Source: Cyclobacterium sp. 1_MG-2023
GTDB lineage: Bacteria; Bacteroidota; Bacteroidia; Cytophagales; Cyclobacteriaceae
Assembly: GCF_030546805.1 (NCBI RefSeq)
Contig: NZ_JAUOPC010000003.1
Span: forward strand, 248,001 to 312,000
Length of the DNA: 64,000 nucleotides
Direction: 5' to 3'
The notes beneath the pieces are model-generated. The model ran no database searches. It was not told the origin of the DNA and worked only from the letters and a program-made list of their open reading frames with translations. The translations under genes and the position numbers were made by a program. Shown piece by piece: positions 7,812-17,433 of the stretch. Each line of letters begins with the position of its first letter. Within the stretch, counting starts at the first letter, position 1.

Positions 7812-10800
7812 ATGAAAAAAAAGTTACTCATCCTTTTTATGAGGATTACTATGCGGATATTTTCCATTGCTTGCCTATTTTATTTAGGCTTAGGGGTAGG
7901 TTGGGCATATAATTCAGATGCCCAAATAATGAAAGAGACCAAGGTCATTCTTTCCCCAGAAGCCGAAACACTGGTTGACATTTTCAAACAGATTGAAAAG
8001 CAGACTGATTTTAATTTTGTGTATGAAAATGCATTAAAGAAAGATGTCGTTTTGAATATCGGTCTTGAGAAATCAAATGTTGAAACTATTCTTGAAGAAA
8101 TTTCAAGAAAAAGCAACCTTGTGTTCAAACAAATCAATCATACCATAACGGTGGCTGATAAATCCATACCGGACGATTCAGACACAGCTCCCGAATTGAT
8201 GAAAATAATTACGGGTACAATTGTGGATGAGAATGGAAGCCCGATACCGGGTGCCACTATCATGGTAGAAGGTACAAGTACTGGTACTGCTACAGACCTT
8301 GATGGAAATTTCTCAATTGACGCACCTTCCGGAGCAGTCTTGCTAATTTCCTTTATAGGATATGAGTCTGTAAAAGTGGAAGTGGGAAATCAAACCAAAT
8401 TAAGCATCACATTGAATGAAGATGAGTCTGCTTTAGATGAATTCGTTGTGGTTGGTTATGGTTCAGTAGAACGAAGGGAAATTACAGGTTCGATCGCCTC
8501 TATCGGTAGACAAGATATTGTGAGTGAACCTACTTATTCTTTTGAAAGCTTGCTTCAGGGTAGAGCAGCAGGAGTTGATGTGGTAGCAGATAGCTACAGA
8601 CCTGGTGCAGGAGCCACCGTAAGAATTAGGGGCGCAAGGTCTTTGGTTGCAGGAAATGATCCTTTGATCGTAATGGATGGAATTCCTATTGCCGGAAACT
8701 TGATGGACATTAACCCTTCGGATATTGAATCCATAGAGATTCTTAAAGATGCCTCTGCAACAGCTATTTATGGTTCTAGGGGATCTAATGGTGTGATTTT
8801 GATTACCACTAGGAGAGGTTATTCAGGTGGTACGCAGATTGAATACAGCGCGTTCGCCGGCATTCAAAACATAGCCAATAAGGTTGACTTGATGGATGCA
8901 GAGACATTCACTGAAATGCAAAGAGATGCAGCCAGACAGCAAGGCTCTTATACTACCGATGAGGCTTTGTTCTTAGATTGGGAGTTAGAAGGAATTCAAA
9001 ACGGTGTTGATACAGACTGGCAAGAAGAGGCCTTCAAAACCGGTTTTCAACAAAATCATCAGTTAAGTGTTCGAGGTGGGACAGAAGACACCAAATACGC
9101 CATATCAGGCACCTATCTGGATCATAAATCTATTGTTTCAAACAACGATTTTTCTCGTTTCGTAGGTCGATTAAACTTAGATCAGGAAGTCAGTGATCGA
9201 TTCAGAGCCGGTGTATCTGCTCAGGTAACCACTAGTGAGGAATACCAAGGAGGTGATTTTGGAAGTATTATTCTAAGAAGTCCTTTGGATTGGCCGGAAA
9301 GAGCTGAAGGAGCTCTTTCAAGTGAATTTGCAGTTGGAGAGAGTTTCCCAACTTTGGCTTTGGATAGGGATTTGTACATTGATAGAAGAGACAGGACCCG
9401 AATCATCACCAATGTGTATGCTGAGGCAGATATTATTGAAGGTTTGAGTTACAGGTTTAATTTTGCGCCGGATTTGACTTATTATGACAGAGGAACCCAT
9501 ACTTGGCAAACCTCTACGGCTAGTGTTGCCAATAGCAAAACCAGCAATATTTTGTATGAGAACATTGTTAACTATTCCAAAGACATAGGTACAGATCACA
9601 AAATCCGAGCAACCGGTTTGTACAGTGTACAGAATTTCAGAGAAACAGGTTCAGGTGTATCTGTAAGAGGTTTGCCTTTCGAGCAACAACGTTACCACAA
9701 TATTGGAACTGCTGAAGAAACTACCTCTAGGAGTTCTTACTTGAGCGAGTGGGCACTTGAGTCATATATGCTTCGGTTGAATTATTCAATGAAGGACAAA
9801 TACATAGTAACCATGACAGGTAGGGTAGATGGTTCATCTAGACTAGCTGAAGGTAATAAATATGGTCTTTTCCCTTCCATGGCCTTGGCTTGGTTGTTGG
9901 ATAAAGAAGACTTTATGTCTAATAGCTCAAGCTTTGACGAATTGAAATTACGTGCCAGTTATGGTGATGTAGGGAATACAGGAATTGATCCTTACCAAAC
10001 CCAAGGAAGGGTTCAGCGTGTAGGTTACGCCTTCGGTGATCAGTCAGTTTATGGATTTCAAAGCGCAGAATTAGCCAATTCAGAGTTGAGATGGGAAAGA
10101 ACCAGACAAATTGATATAGGAGTAGATTTTTCTCTTTGGAACAGTAGAGTAATGGGAACTTTTGGTGTTTATCAGCAAAGAACCATTGATTTGCTGATGA
10201 ACAGACAATTGCCGCCAACCTCAGGTTTTGTAAGTACTTTGGAAAACGTGGGAGCTACTAGAAACAGGGGGATTGAGTTCAATGTTTCGGTGGTAAATGT
10301 GGAAGCCAAAAGGCCAGGAGGTTTTAGGTGGACGACAGATTTTGTTTTCCATGCCAATAAAAATGAAATTACAGAGTTATACGGAGGAAAAGAAGATGAT
10401 CCGGGTAACTTATGGTTTATTGGACAGCCTATAAATGTCTATTATGACTGGGAGTTTATCGGAATATGGCAGGAGTCTGAAAGAGATCTTGCCAATTCAT
10501 ACGGTGCAAACCCAGGAGATATGAGAATGAATGACATCAACAATGATGGAAAAATAGGTGCGGATGACAGAGTCTTGTTAGGATCTGATGTACCAAGCTG
10601 GACAGGTAGTTTAAACAACAGGATTACTTATAATAATTTTGATTTCGCATTTTTCATCTATACGACTCAGGGAATCAATATTTCCAGTGAGGCAGGAGGA
10701 ACTTCCCTAGGAGGTATGCTTAACCTTAGACGAGGATACAATTTAAATTCCAGAGATGTGGATTACTGGACTCCGGATAATCCAAGTAATGAATACCCTC

Positions 10801-11063
10801 AACCTAGGGTGCGTGGTCATGATTATTCTACTGCTATGAGTTATTTTGATGCAAGCTTTGTCAGGGTTAGAAACATTACCCTTGGTTATAGTCTTCCTGA
10901 TAAGCTTTTGGATCGATGGGGCTTACGTAAATCCAGAATTTACTCCGGAGTACAAAATCCTTTTACTTTCACCTCATTTCCGGGACTTGATCCTGAAGGG
11001 GCAAGGGATCTTGATATGCCAAATTACAGAACCATTTTGTTCGGTATTGAACTTGGATTTTAA
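7812..11063 (+). CDS. SusC-type TonB-dependent transporter with N-terminal STN signalling domain
   Basis: This 1083-residue outer-membrane transporter has a signal peptide, an STN (secretin/TonB short N-terminal) domain at about 40-118 (LVDIFKQIEKQTDFNFVYEN), a carboxypeptidase-regulatory-like domain (about 135-210, GTIVDENGSPIPGATIMVEG), a TonB-box-like DEFVVVGYGSVERRE, a plug (SDIESIEILKDASATAIYGS) and a beta-barrel ending in the typical YRTILFGIELGF. The STN domain is the part that contacts FecR in the periplasm and fits the fecI/fecR genes just upstream. With SusD (19 bases downstream) it forms a lidded importer of oligosaccharides or peptides. Substrate is unknown. No glycoside hydrolase follows in the same transcription unit, which ends at the terminator at 12751. 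Confidence 0.93.
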   Translation: MKKKLLILFMRITMRIFSIACLFYLGLGVGWAYNSDAQIMKETKVILSPEAETLVDIFKQIEKQTDFNFVYENALKKDVVLNIGLEKSNVETILEEISRKSNLVFKQINHTITVADKSIPDDSDTAPELMKIITGTIVDENGSPIPGATIMVEGTSTGTATDLDGNFSIDAPSGAVLLISFIGYESVKVEVGNQTKLSITLNEDESALDEFVVVGYGSVERREITGSIASIGRQDIVSEPTYSFESLLQGRAAGVDVVADSYRPGAGATVRIRGARSLVAGNDPLIVMDGIPIAGNLMDINPSDIESIEILKDASATAIYGSRGSNGVILITTRRGYSGGTQIEYSAFAGIQNIANKVDLMDAETFTEMQRDAARQQGSYTTDEALFLDWELEGIQNGVDTDWQEEAFKTGFQQNHQLSVRGGTEDTKYAISGTYLDHKSIVSNNDFSRFVGRLNLDQEVSDRFRAGVSAQVTTSEEYQGGDFGSIILRSPLDWPERAEGALSSEFAVGESFPTLALDRDLYIDRRDRTRIITNVYAEADIIEGLSYRFNFAPDLTYYDRGTHTWQTSTASVANSKTSNILYENIVNYSKDIGTDHKIRATGLYSVQNFRETGSGVSVRGLPFEQQRYHNIGTAEETTSRSSYLSEWALESYMLRLNYSMKDKYIVTMTGRVDGSSRLAEGNKYGLFPSMALAWLLDKEDFMSNSSSFDELKLRASYGDVGNTGIDPYQTQGRVQRVGYAFGDQSVYGFQSAELANSELRWERTRQIDIGVDFSLWNSRVMGTFGVYQQRTIDLLMNRQLPPTSGFVSTLENVGATRNRGIEFNVSVVNVEAKRPGGFRWTTDFVFHANKNEITELYGGKEDDPGNLWFIGQPINVYYDWEFIGIWQESERDLANSYGANPGDMRMNDINNDGKIGADDRVLLGSDVPSWTGSLNNRITYNNFDFAFFIYTTQGINISSEAGGTSLGGMLNLRRGYNLNSRDVDYWTPDNPSNEYPQPRVRGHDYSTAMSYFDASFVRVRNITLGYSLPDKLLDRWGLRKSRIYSGVQNPFTFTSFPGLDPEGARDLDMPNYRTILFGIELGF

Positions 11064-11081
11064 ACCACTAATGTCTAAAAG

Positions 11082-12695
11082 ATGAAATCAATAATAAAAT
11101 ATATACTAGGATTGGCTGTCTTCAGTACCAGCATAAGTTGTGCTGACTTGACAGAAAATATGATTACAGACACTGTTGCTGATGTTCAATTTTCAACGGC
11201 AGAAGGATTGGATGAAGCTTTGGTTGGTGCCTATGTGCCTTTAAGATGGTATTATGGTCGTGAACCCGGATTATTGATGAACCTATTTGGAACGGATATG
11301 TTCATGGAAGGACAAAGTTATAACTCGGAATGGGACAATTATGGACCTGGCCTAAATGCGTCAACCGTACTTTCTCCATCCGGTGATGTTTTGGTTTGGG
11401 AACATTTCTACCAAGGAATTAATTATGCCAATACCGTAATCTCTAGAGCAGATGGTATAGAAGGGATGAATGAAACTACTAAACTTGAGAAAATAGCAGA
11501 AGCAAAGTTTTTACGTGCTCACTATTATTTCGTTTTAGTACAGCATTTTGGTCCTATTCATTTGACCTTAGAGGAAACAACAGGAGTAGAATTGGAAGCA
11601 AATAGGACTTCTGAGGATGAAGTGTATGCCGCAATTATTGCGGATTTGGAATATGGAATGGAACACCTTCCTTTGGAACAGGTACAATACGGTAGGCCTA
11701 CAAACGATGCCGCTACCAACCACTTGGCTAAGGTATACCTTACCATTGGAAATTGGGAAAAGGCTTCTGAACTAGCGATTCAGGTAATTGAAGGTGGAAG
11801 ACATCGATTGTTGGACAATTATGCGGATGTATTCGATCCTTTCAATCAAAGACATGAGGAAGTGATTTGGTCAGTTCAATGGGGAGATGATACAGAAGTT
11901 AATAATCCCGGGAATGAACTTCAAAGGTTCTTGGGCCCAAGACAATGGTTACTTCCAGGTCTAATTGGTGATGATATGTATCATGTTGGGATCGCCCGTT
12001 TCTGGCCAACTGATTATACGCTTACTACCTTGTTTGGAAATGATTATAGAAATGGTGGCCTACATATTAGAAATGATTCCAGGTACAGCGTGACTTTCAA
12101 GGAAGCTTGGTTGTACAATGACGAGCCTAATGTGCCCGAAGGATTTTCTATTGGTGATACTGCTGCTTGGTTTACAAATGATCCTGTTCGAAGGGAGTAT
12201 ACGCAGGAGCAAATTGATGCTGCGCCTTATAGGTTGGTAATTATTGAGGATAGGAATGACGTGTTTTCTCCTACCGTTCAAAAGCATCGCTACCCTTACC
12301 TAAGAAACAATGGAAGGGACTATATGTACATGCGTTTGGGTGAAACTTACCTTATTGCGGCTGAAGCATTGATGATGCAGGGCAAGTTAGATGAAGCAAC
12401 TTCTTATTTTAACATTTTGAGAAAAAGAGCCGAATTCCCGGGTGGAGAAGAAATTCCTTTGATCACACCTGATGAATTGGATATTGACATGATCCTTGAT
12501 GAAAGAGGTCGAGAGTTGGCAGGTGAATTGCATAGATGGCCGGATTTAAAAAGAACTGGTAAACTTTTGGAGCGAGTGAAAGCACATAACCCGAATGCAG
12601 CTCCAAATATTAAAGATTACCATAACTTGCGCCCAATTCCCCAAAGTCAAATTGACAGAACAAAAAATGATTACCCTCAAAATGATGGTTATTAA
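11082..12695 (+). CDS. SusD/RagB-family surface lipoprotein
   Basis: A 537-residue lipoprotein partner of the SusC encoded 19 bases upstream. The signal peptide ends in a lipobox with acylated cysteine at residue 20 (STSISC). The body shows the SusD/RagB arrangement: N-terminal TPR-like helices (AEAKFLRAHYYFVLVQHFG and NDAATNHLAKVYLTIGNWEKAS) and a C-terminal SusD domain (GETYLIAAEALMMQGKLDEA, then LDERGRELAGELHRWPDLKR and the typical end RPIPQSQIDRTK..YPQNDGY). It binds the glycan or peptide at the cell surface and closes over the SusC channel. The transcription unit ends at the strong terminator 56 bases downstream. Confidence 0.93.
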   Translation: MKSIIKYILGLAVFSTSISCADLTENMITDTVADVQFSTAEGLDEALVGAYVPLRWYYGREPGLLMNLFGTDMFMEGQSYNSEWDNYGPGLNASTVLSPSGDVLVWEHFYQGINYANTVISRADGIEGMNETTKLEKIAEAKFLRAHYYFVLVQHFGPIHLTLEETTGVELEANRTSEDEVYAAIIADLEYGMEHLPLEQVQYGRPTNDAATNHLAKVYLTIGNWEKASELAIQVIEGGRHRLLDNYADVFDPFNQRHEEVIWSVQWGDDTEVNNPGNELQRFLGPRQWLLPGLIGDDMYHVGIARFWPTDYTLTTLFGNDYRNGGLHIRNDSRYSVTFKEAWLYNDEPNVPEGFSIGDTAAWFTNDPVRREYTQEQIDAAPYRLVIIEDRNDVFSPTVQKHRYPYLRNNGRDYMYMRLGETYLIAAEALMMQGKLDEATSYFNILRKRAEFPGGEEIPLITPDELDIDMILDERGRELAGELHRWPDLKRTGKLLERVKAHNPNAAPNIKDYHNLRPIPQSQIDRTKNDYPQNDGY

Positions 12696-12750
12696 TTTAA
12701 ACGCTGACCTTATAATCGCATAGCAATTGTAAGTTAGTGTATAAATATTT

Positions 12751-12784
12751 CCCCCGACTTTTATAAAGTCGGGGGATTTTTTTT
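12751..12784 (+). terminator. Rho-independent terminator after the first susCD pair
   Basis: A perfect 11-bp stem (12751-12761 with 12765-12775, CCCCCGACTTT arms, 3-base loop TAT) is followed by a run of nine T. It ends the fecI-fecR-susC-susD unit. Confidence 0.93.
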
Positions 12785-12970
12785 AGCCAATTCCGAGTTC
12801 TGTCTGTATGCTACCACCTTGGTAAGAAGAAGATTTATGCGAGGGACTGTTTTCCAATATAATTGGATGGTAAAAAGCACATACAAGATGGGATTCTAAC
12901 GATTTCAAAATCTCTGGACTCAATGGTAAAGTGATTTTAGCATATAATGGATTCCCATTTTTTGGTTTAA

Positions 12971-15900
12971 CTATTCAAGTGTATAGGAGATGCTTTCTTT
13001 TTTTCCATTTTTGCTTATTTCCAAAATAACCTTTTTGCTTCCAATTTTAGTTTTAGAGGCTACTTTAACAATTACATCAGAAGGGCTTGTTCCTTTAAAA
13101 GGTTCAAGACTTGTAACGAACCTCATACCTTTTCCCTTACCATTCCAACCCTTCTGAAAAGAAAATGCAGGTCGTGGCTCTTTCTTGGTATAGATAAAGG
13201 ATACTTGGCCTTCCATTGGGTTTAGGTTAAGACCTTCGGTTTCATGTGCTTTGATTGAAAGGTTATAGCCCTCATCAAATAAAGTTTTAACTGCAAGCTG
13301 ATTCTCATTCATTTCTACTTTTCCTGGAGCAAGTTGAAAATTCAGATCGAGTACTCCTTCCGCATCACCTAAAGCTTCATCGATAATAATAAAGAAGGAT
13401 TTGTCATAAAAGATCACCGCTCTCCTATGTGCCATTCCTTCATAATTTTGATTTTCCACCACCAGAATATCATGTTTTTCTCCGGGTTTCCATAGTAATA
13501 ATTTTGGTGCATAATTAATGTTTTCCCCATTTAAAGTAAGGGTTTGGTGTACTTTGCTCTGCCTGAACCAAGCTCTCCCTTCAGGATCACCACTATAAAT
13601 AAAGCTGCCTGAATCTGGAGTAAGATTTCTTCCCCCTGCATAAAGGGCAAATGTGCCATTGTCCGGTTGACTGTGTCCTCCACCATTGGGACCACATTTT
13701 AATACCAAGGCAATGGCTGAAGGATCCCAAGCGCTTCGCATGGAATAGAGCCCACTCTGGGGGAAAGCAAATGCTGTGTTTTCGGGTTTGTTTCCTTCTT
13801 TTCCTTCTGTGGCAACATACAGGAAATCTGGTCTGTCAAAGAGTTTGGCCCATGTTTTTAGTTTATTGTAATGTTGTCCTGGACTTCCTGTCCATGCGTC
13901 TCCAAATTGAGGAGTTGTACCATCCGGGAATGCAAGCTTCATTGGAACCTCAGTCATTTTTTCAATCATCTTCAGGTAATCTTCAGAAAATAGATCCGCT
14001 TTCCCATTCATTTGGGCAAGCTCATAAGTCCGCAGAAACCAACTTATACTCCCCATATGGTAACCAAATGCCAATTCTCTTTGGTGTCCATCAGGATAAA
14101 CCTGCTCGTGAATCTCATTGTTAAATCGCCTTATTGCCTCTTTCAACCATTGGTCAGCGTCCTTAAATTCAGGAAAGGTCATGGCAATAAAGGCCATTCC
14201 TTCAGCTTCCATTAATGCCCAATTACTCCCTGTACTGTATTTTGTCATTAAGTAGTCGGAATGATCATAGATACTGCTCAAAAAGAAAACCAAGCCTTCC
14301 GGGGTGAAATTTGAAGAGTGAAGGAAGTAATTGAATAGATGTGTCCACCTGTTACCCCTAATCCCCGCTTCTATAGACCGCCATGGAAGTGGGTGATCTT
14401 GGTCTTTGGGGTTTTTTATTACCCAGTCTATAATCTGTTGGTTCCACTCAAGGGCATATTTTTCATCTTGTTGCTCTTTATAGACCTTGCCCATACTTTG
14501 CCAAAAAACCATTCTATTCAGTTGCCAAACCCACTCTTTGTCCTTTACAGGTTGACTTTCCCAATCGATGTCCCAGCCTACAAAGTAGGAGGGGTAGGCA
14601 GGCTGACCTACCATCACATGTTTTAAAGCATTCTTAGCATGAAGCATGTCTTTTTGGGTGGGTTTGCCTGAGTAGTGGACCTTGTCTGAAGGGTGTATTA
14701 CCCCGGATCTATTTCGGAAATAATTTAGCAAGGCCCTAGCGGCTACTAAAGGGTTGTCACTATGATTTTTTACCTCTTCTGGTAAATTTAACTTTTGGGT
14801 AATTTTATTCCATTTGTCTAGAAATTGACCATCCGGAACAATTGTGGCGATGCCCTTCTTATTGTAACGAATTAAATTATAATCCCATGTTTGGGCGAGT
14901 GCTAAAGGAGACTTTATACCCATTTCTCCGTTGGTTCGAATGGTATTTTCAGCTATGGTTATTTGGTCATTTCCATGGTTAAGCTGTTCTAGATACAATC
15001 CGTTTCGATCATTTCCTTCAAGAAGGTTGTTTTTTATTTCTATTTCTTGTGATTCGTTGACCTGTACGCCATCTAATTTGTTGCGACTGCTTTCATTACC
15101 GCTTATTTTTATGTTTTCACAGAGACTTGCCATAATTCCTGATCCCCATGGAGAATTACTAAGCCTACTCCCTGTTATTGTGACATGTTTGGACTGGAAT
15201 AGGTGTAAGTTGTGGTGAAGTCCTTTGCCCGGTACCACATTAGAACCATTGTCACTAAAATCACAATTTATGATCCGTACATCTTTGACACCTCTAAGTG
15301 AAACTCCATTTTTTGTAAAGTTTCTTACTGTTAGGTTTTCCAAATGTATATTTCGAATTTGTTCAGGGAAATTTGCGGAAAATACCAGCCCTTCTTTTCT
15401 TGGGGCAGATTGCCTGGCACGGGCCCTTCTTCCTTGATTGGGGTCATATTCTGCTTCTGCACTTGACCTTCCTTCAATGACAAAATTCTTTAATACTATA
15501 TTTTTAGAATCAGGCATTTGGTTGCCTATGGTAAGGCCGTTTACTTTCTCTGCTAGCAATAAAATGGTGGATAAACCAAATCCTTCCAAATGAATGTTGC
15601 TTGGTAATTTAAGGGTTTCATTTAACACATGTTGACCTTTTCCCAGTAAGATTTTTTGTCCTGAATTAACTGCCTTGTTGATTGCCTTTTGGATGGATTG
15701 CCCGGGGTTTACCAAAATAGCATCTCCCTCATGGGAGGTTGTATTTTCTCTTATTGCCCCGGTTTGTTCTCGGGCCTTATTAAGAGGAGCCGTATTTACA
15801 AAGGATGGTTCTTTATTGACCGGTGCTTTTTGAGCAACCAAAAAGTCCAAGCCTGAATCATCCCTTGTCAGGGCAATTGCTTTTTGTGTGTTGGGCATTG

Positions 15901-16909
15901 GGATCCCTTTCACGGTAGAATAGTGGTTGTAAACGGACTCATATATATCCCTGAATTTCCCACGTCCTCTTTGAGAGATAATTCCATAAACAGGTACTTC
16001 CTCACCCAACATAAACTTTGTAGTGTATTCAAATCCCAAAGCCAGCCTGTTGTCTGCTACAGCATAAAAATCCACACCTTGTGTCCAGGCAATCTGGGCT
16101 GCCTTAGCAAATTCTCCCAAGCCTAGTTGAACATGTGGCCAATCTCTGGTTGTTTCTTGAATTTGACCATTTGGATAAATGTATTTGGTGATACCGCCAT
16201 TATTTGGCCCCCAGAAAAAACGGTCTACCGCTTTCTTAAATAAATCAGGACGATCAGTGAAAACTCCGATTCCAAGCATGGTATTGATCATGGCTGCATC
16301 CCAGTTCCCATTGGCTTCAGTAAAAAAATCTTTGATATAGGGATAAAAGACAGTAAGCATTAATTGCTCAAATTTTTGGATGCCCTCAGGTTCCCAACCT
16401 GAATTACTATATCGCAATATTTCTGCTGCATTTAAGAAATGCTGCCCAGTCAATGCGGCAATTAGTTTTGCATCATTGTCGTCAAAATCCCATAGCTGTT
16501 CAGACCAAACGTTAATTATTTCAATGGCTTTTGAAGCGTGTTTCCTGTCTTCTGTTATGTACCAGAGTAAAGCTTGTCTATAGGCTTCTTTAGCGCTGGA
16601 AGAAAGTTCACGGTGTCCTTGTCCTTTTCTTCCATAAGAGCCTCTTACTACATGTGTGAAAGCCTGAGGCTGAAAATCAGTAGCGGCTTCATTTTTTAGA
16701 TTTATGAAAGCAGTTTTCCAAGGTTCTTTTCCTTGATCGATTTGTGATTTCATATAATCCAAATCAGCTTGGTTTTGCAAAATACCGGGATGAACAAAAG
16801 AGGTAGGATAAATTAAATCAGAGAGGTTTTTATCTTTCTGTGCTAGACTATTAAAACCAATAAAAAATAAAAATGCAAAAATTGCAATTGATGGGCGTAA
16901 TAATTTCAT
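12971..16909 (-). CDS. Three-part polysaccharide lyase: alginate-lyase-like, beta-helix and heparinase II/III-like domains
   Basis: A 1312-residue exported enzyme. After a signal peptide (1-24, ending NSLAQ) come: an alginate-lyase-type alpha/alpha toroid (about 35-335) with the NWD motif at N202-D204 and H259 in RDWPHVQLGLG; a right-handed parallel beta-helix (about 390-693) with short repeating turns such as NIHLENLTVRNF and ITIAENTI; and a heparinase II/III-type C-terminal half (about 730-1312) with N896 in TGSNWALMEAEG, Y950-H951 in FGYHMGS, H1079 in GGGHSQPDNGTF and a following RAWFRQSKVHQTL. The outer parts are families that cleave uronate-containing glycans by beta-elimination; the middle part resembles pectate-lyase-like folds. 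The frame is open to a TTG at 16933, but the ATG at 16909 gives a clean signal peptide. The gene is divergent from the second susC. Each domain may act alone on a different linkage, or one may only bind. Confidence 0.82.
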   Translation of the reverse strand: MKLLRPSIAIFAFLFFIGFNSLAQKDKNLSDLIYPTSFVHPGILQNQADLDYMKSQIDQGKEPWKTAFINLKNEAATDFQPQAFTHVVRGSYGRKGQGHRELSSSAKEAYRQALLWYITEDRKHASKAIEIINVWSEQLWDFDDNDAKLIAALTGQHFLNAAEILRYSNSGWEPEGIQKFEQLMLTVFYPYIKDFFTEANGNWDAAMINTMLGIGVFTDRPDLFKKAVDRFFWGPNNGGITKYIYPNGQIQETTRDWPHVQLGLGEFAKAAQIAWTQGVDFYAVADNRLALGFEYTTKFMLGEEVPVYGIISQRGRGKFRDIYESVYNHYSTVKGIPMPNTQKAIALTRDDSGLDFLVAQKAPVNKEPSFVNTAPLNKAREQTGAIRENTTSHEGDAILVNPGQSIQKAINKAVNSGQKILLGKGQHVLNETLKLPSNIHLEGFGLSTILLLAEKVNGLTIGNQMPDSKNIVLKNFVIEGRSSAEAEYDPNQGRRARARQSAPRKEGLVFSANFPEQIRNIHLENLTVRNFTKNGVSLRGVKDVRIINCDFSDNGSNVVPGKGLHHNLHLFQSKHVTITGSRLSNSPWGSGIMASLCENIKISGNESSRNKLDGVQVNESQEIEIKNNLLEGNDRNGLYLEQLNHGNDQITIAENTIRTNGEMGIKSPLALAQTWDYNLIRYNKKGIATIVPDGQFLDKWNKITQKLNLPEEVKNHSDNPLVAARALLNYFRNRSGVIHPSDKVHYSGKPTQKDMLHAKNALKHVMVGQPAYPSYFVGWDIDWESQPVKDKEWVWQLNRMVFWQSMGKVYKEQQDEKYALEWNQQIIDWVIKNPKDQDHPLPWRSIEAGIRGNRWTHLFNYFLHSSNFTPEGLVFFLSSIYDHSDYLMTKYSTGSNWALMEAEGMAFIAMTFPEFKDADQWLKEAIRRFNNEIHEQVYPDGHQRELAFGYHMGSISWFLRTYELAQMNGKADLFSEDYLKMIEKMTEVPMKLAFPDGTTPQFGDAWTGSPGQHYNKLKTWAKLFDRPDFLYVATEGKEGNKPENTAFAFPQSGLYSMRSAWDPSAIALVLKCGPNGGGHSQPDNGTFALYAGGRNLTPDSGSFIYSGDPEGRAWFRQSKVHQTLTLNGENINYAPKLLLWKPGEKHDILVVENQNYEGMAHRRAVIFYDKSFFIIIDEALGDAEGVLDLNFQLAPGKVEMNENQLAVKTLFDEGYNLSIKAHETEGLNLNPMEGQVSFIYTKKEPRPAFSFQKGWNGKGKGMRFVTSLEPFKGTSPSDVIVKVASKTKIGSKKVILEISKNGKKESISYTLE

Positions 16910-17433
16910 AGGTTGATTTTGAGCTTTGTTCAAGAACTGAAAATATACGGGTATACAGTCAAAAATGAAAGTGATTTAAGAATGTTTGATAGTGAGCTAT
17001 TGATAAGTTGATTTAGGAGGTTACATGATCCTATTACAAAACCCGGGTTTAAGTATAAATTTCTCTTGATGGCTATTTTTGTTCAATAGTTCAAATCCTT
17101 TGAAACCAAGTGACAGGGTTAAGCCCTGGCTAATACTATTTTTTGTTAGCCCCTTATTCCAAAAAGATAGTGAATTAATTAACTGTTGTTTTGTGAAATA
17201 GTAGTGAATTTATTTTTAAATAAATTGTAATTAAAGTTGAATAAATGGTTTAAAAAATATAAAAATAAAATTATTAATGTTAATATTAACGTAATATTGC
17301 CTTTATAAGTATCAATTTTATTTAAATTTTTATTTTAAGGTAATTAATTTAATATGAATTAAATGAAGTAGGATAATTATCATTATATGATTTTATCTAT
17401 TATTAAATTATTTAATCACAAAACCACAAAACA
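16910..17433. other. Divergent promoter region of the lyase and second susCD units
   Basis: About 520 bases of mostly very AT-rich sequence. The part nearest the lyase gene (16934-17170) is mixed in composition; 17200-17410 is nearly pure A and T. No open frame, RNA gene or strong hairpin was seen. It should hold the control sites for both the lyase gene and the susC gene; no certain -33/-7 pair was found. Confidence 0.5.

Noticed and set aside
13651-14124. Forward open frame of 157 codons inside the lyase gene
   Set aside because: Antisense shadow of the heparinase-like part; no recognisable domain.
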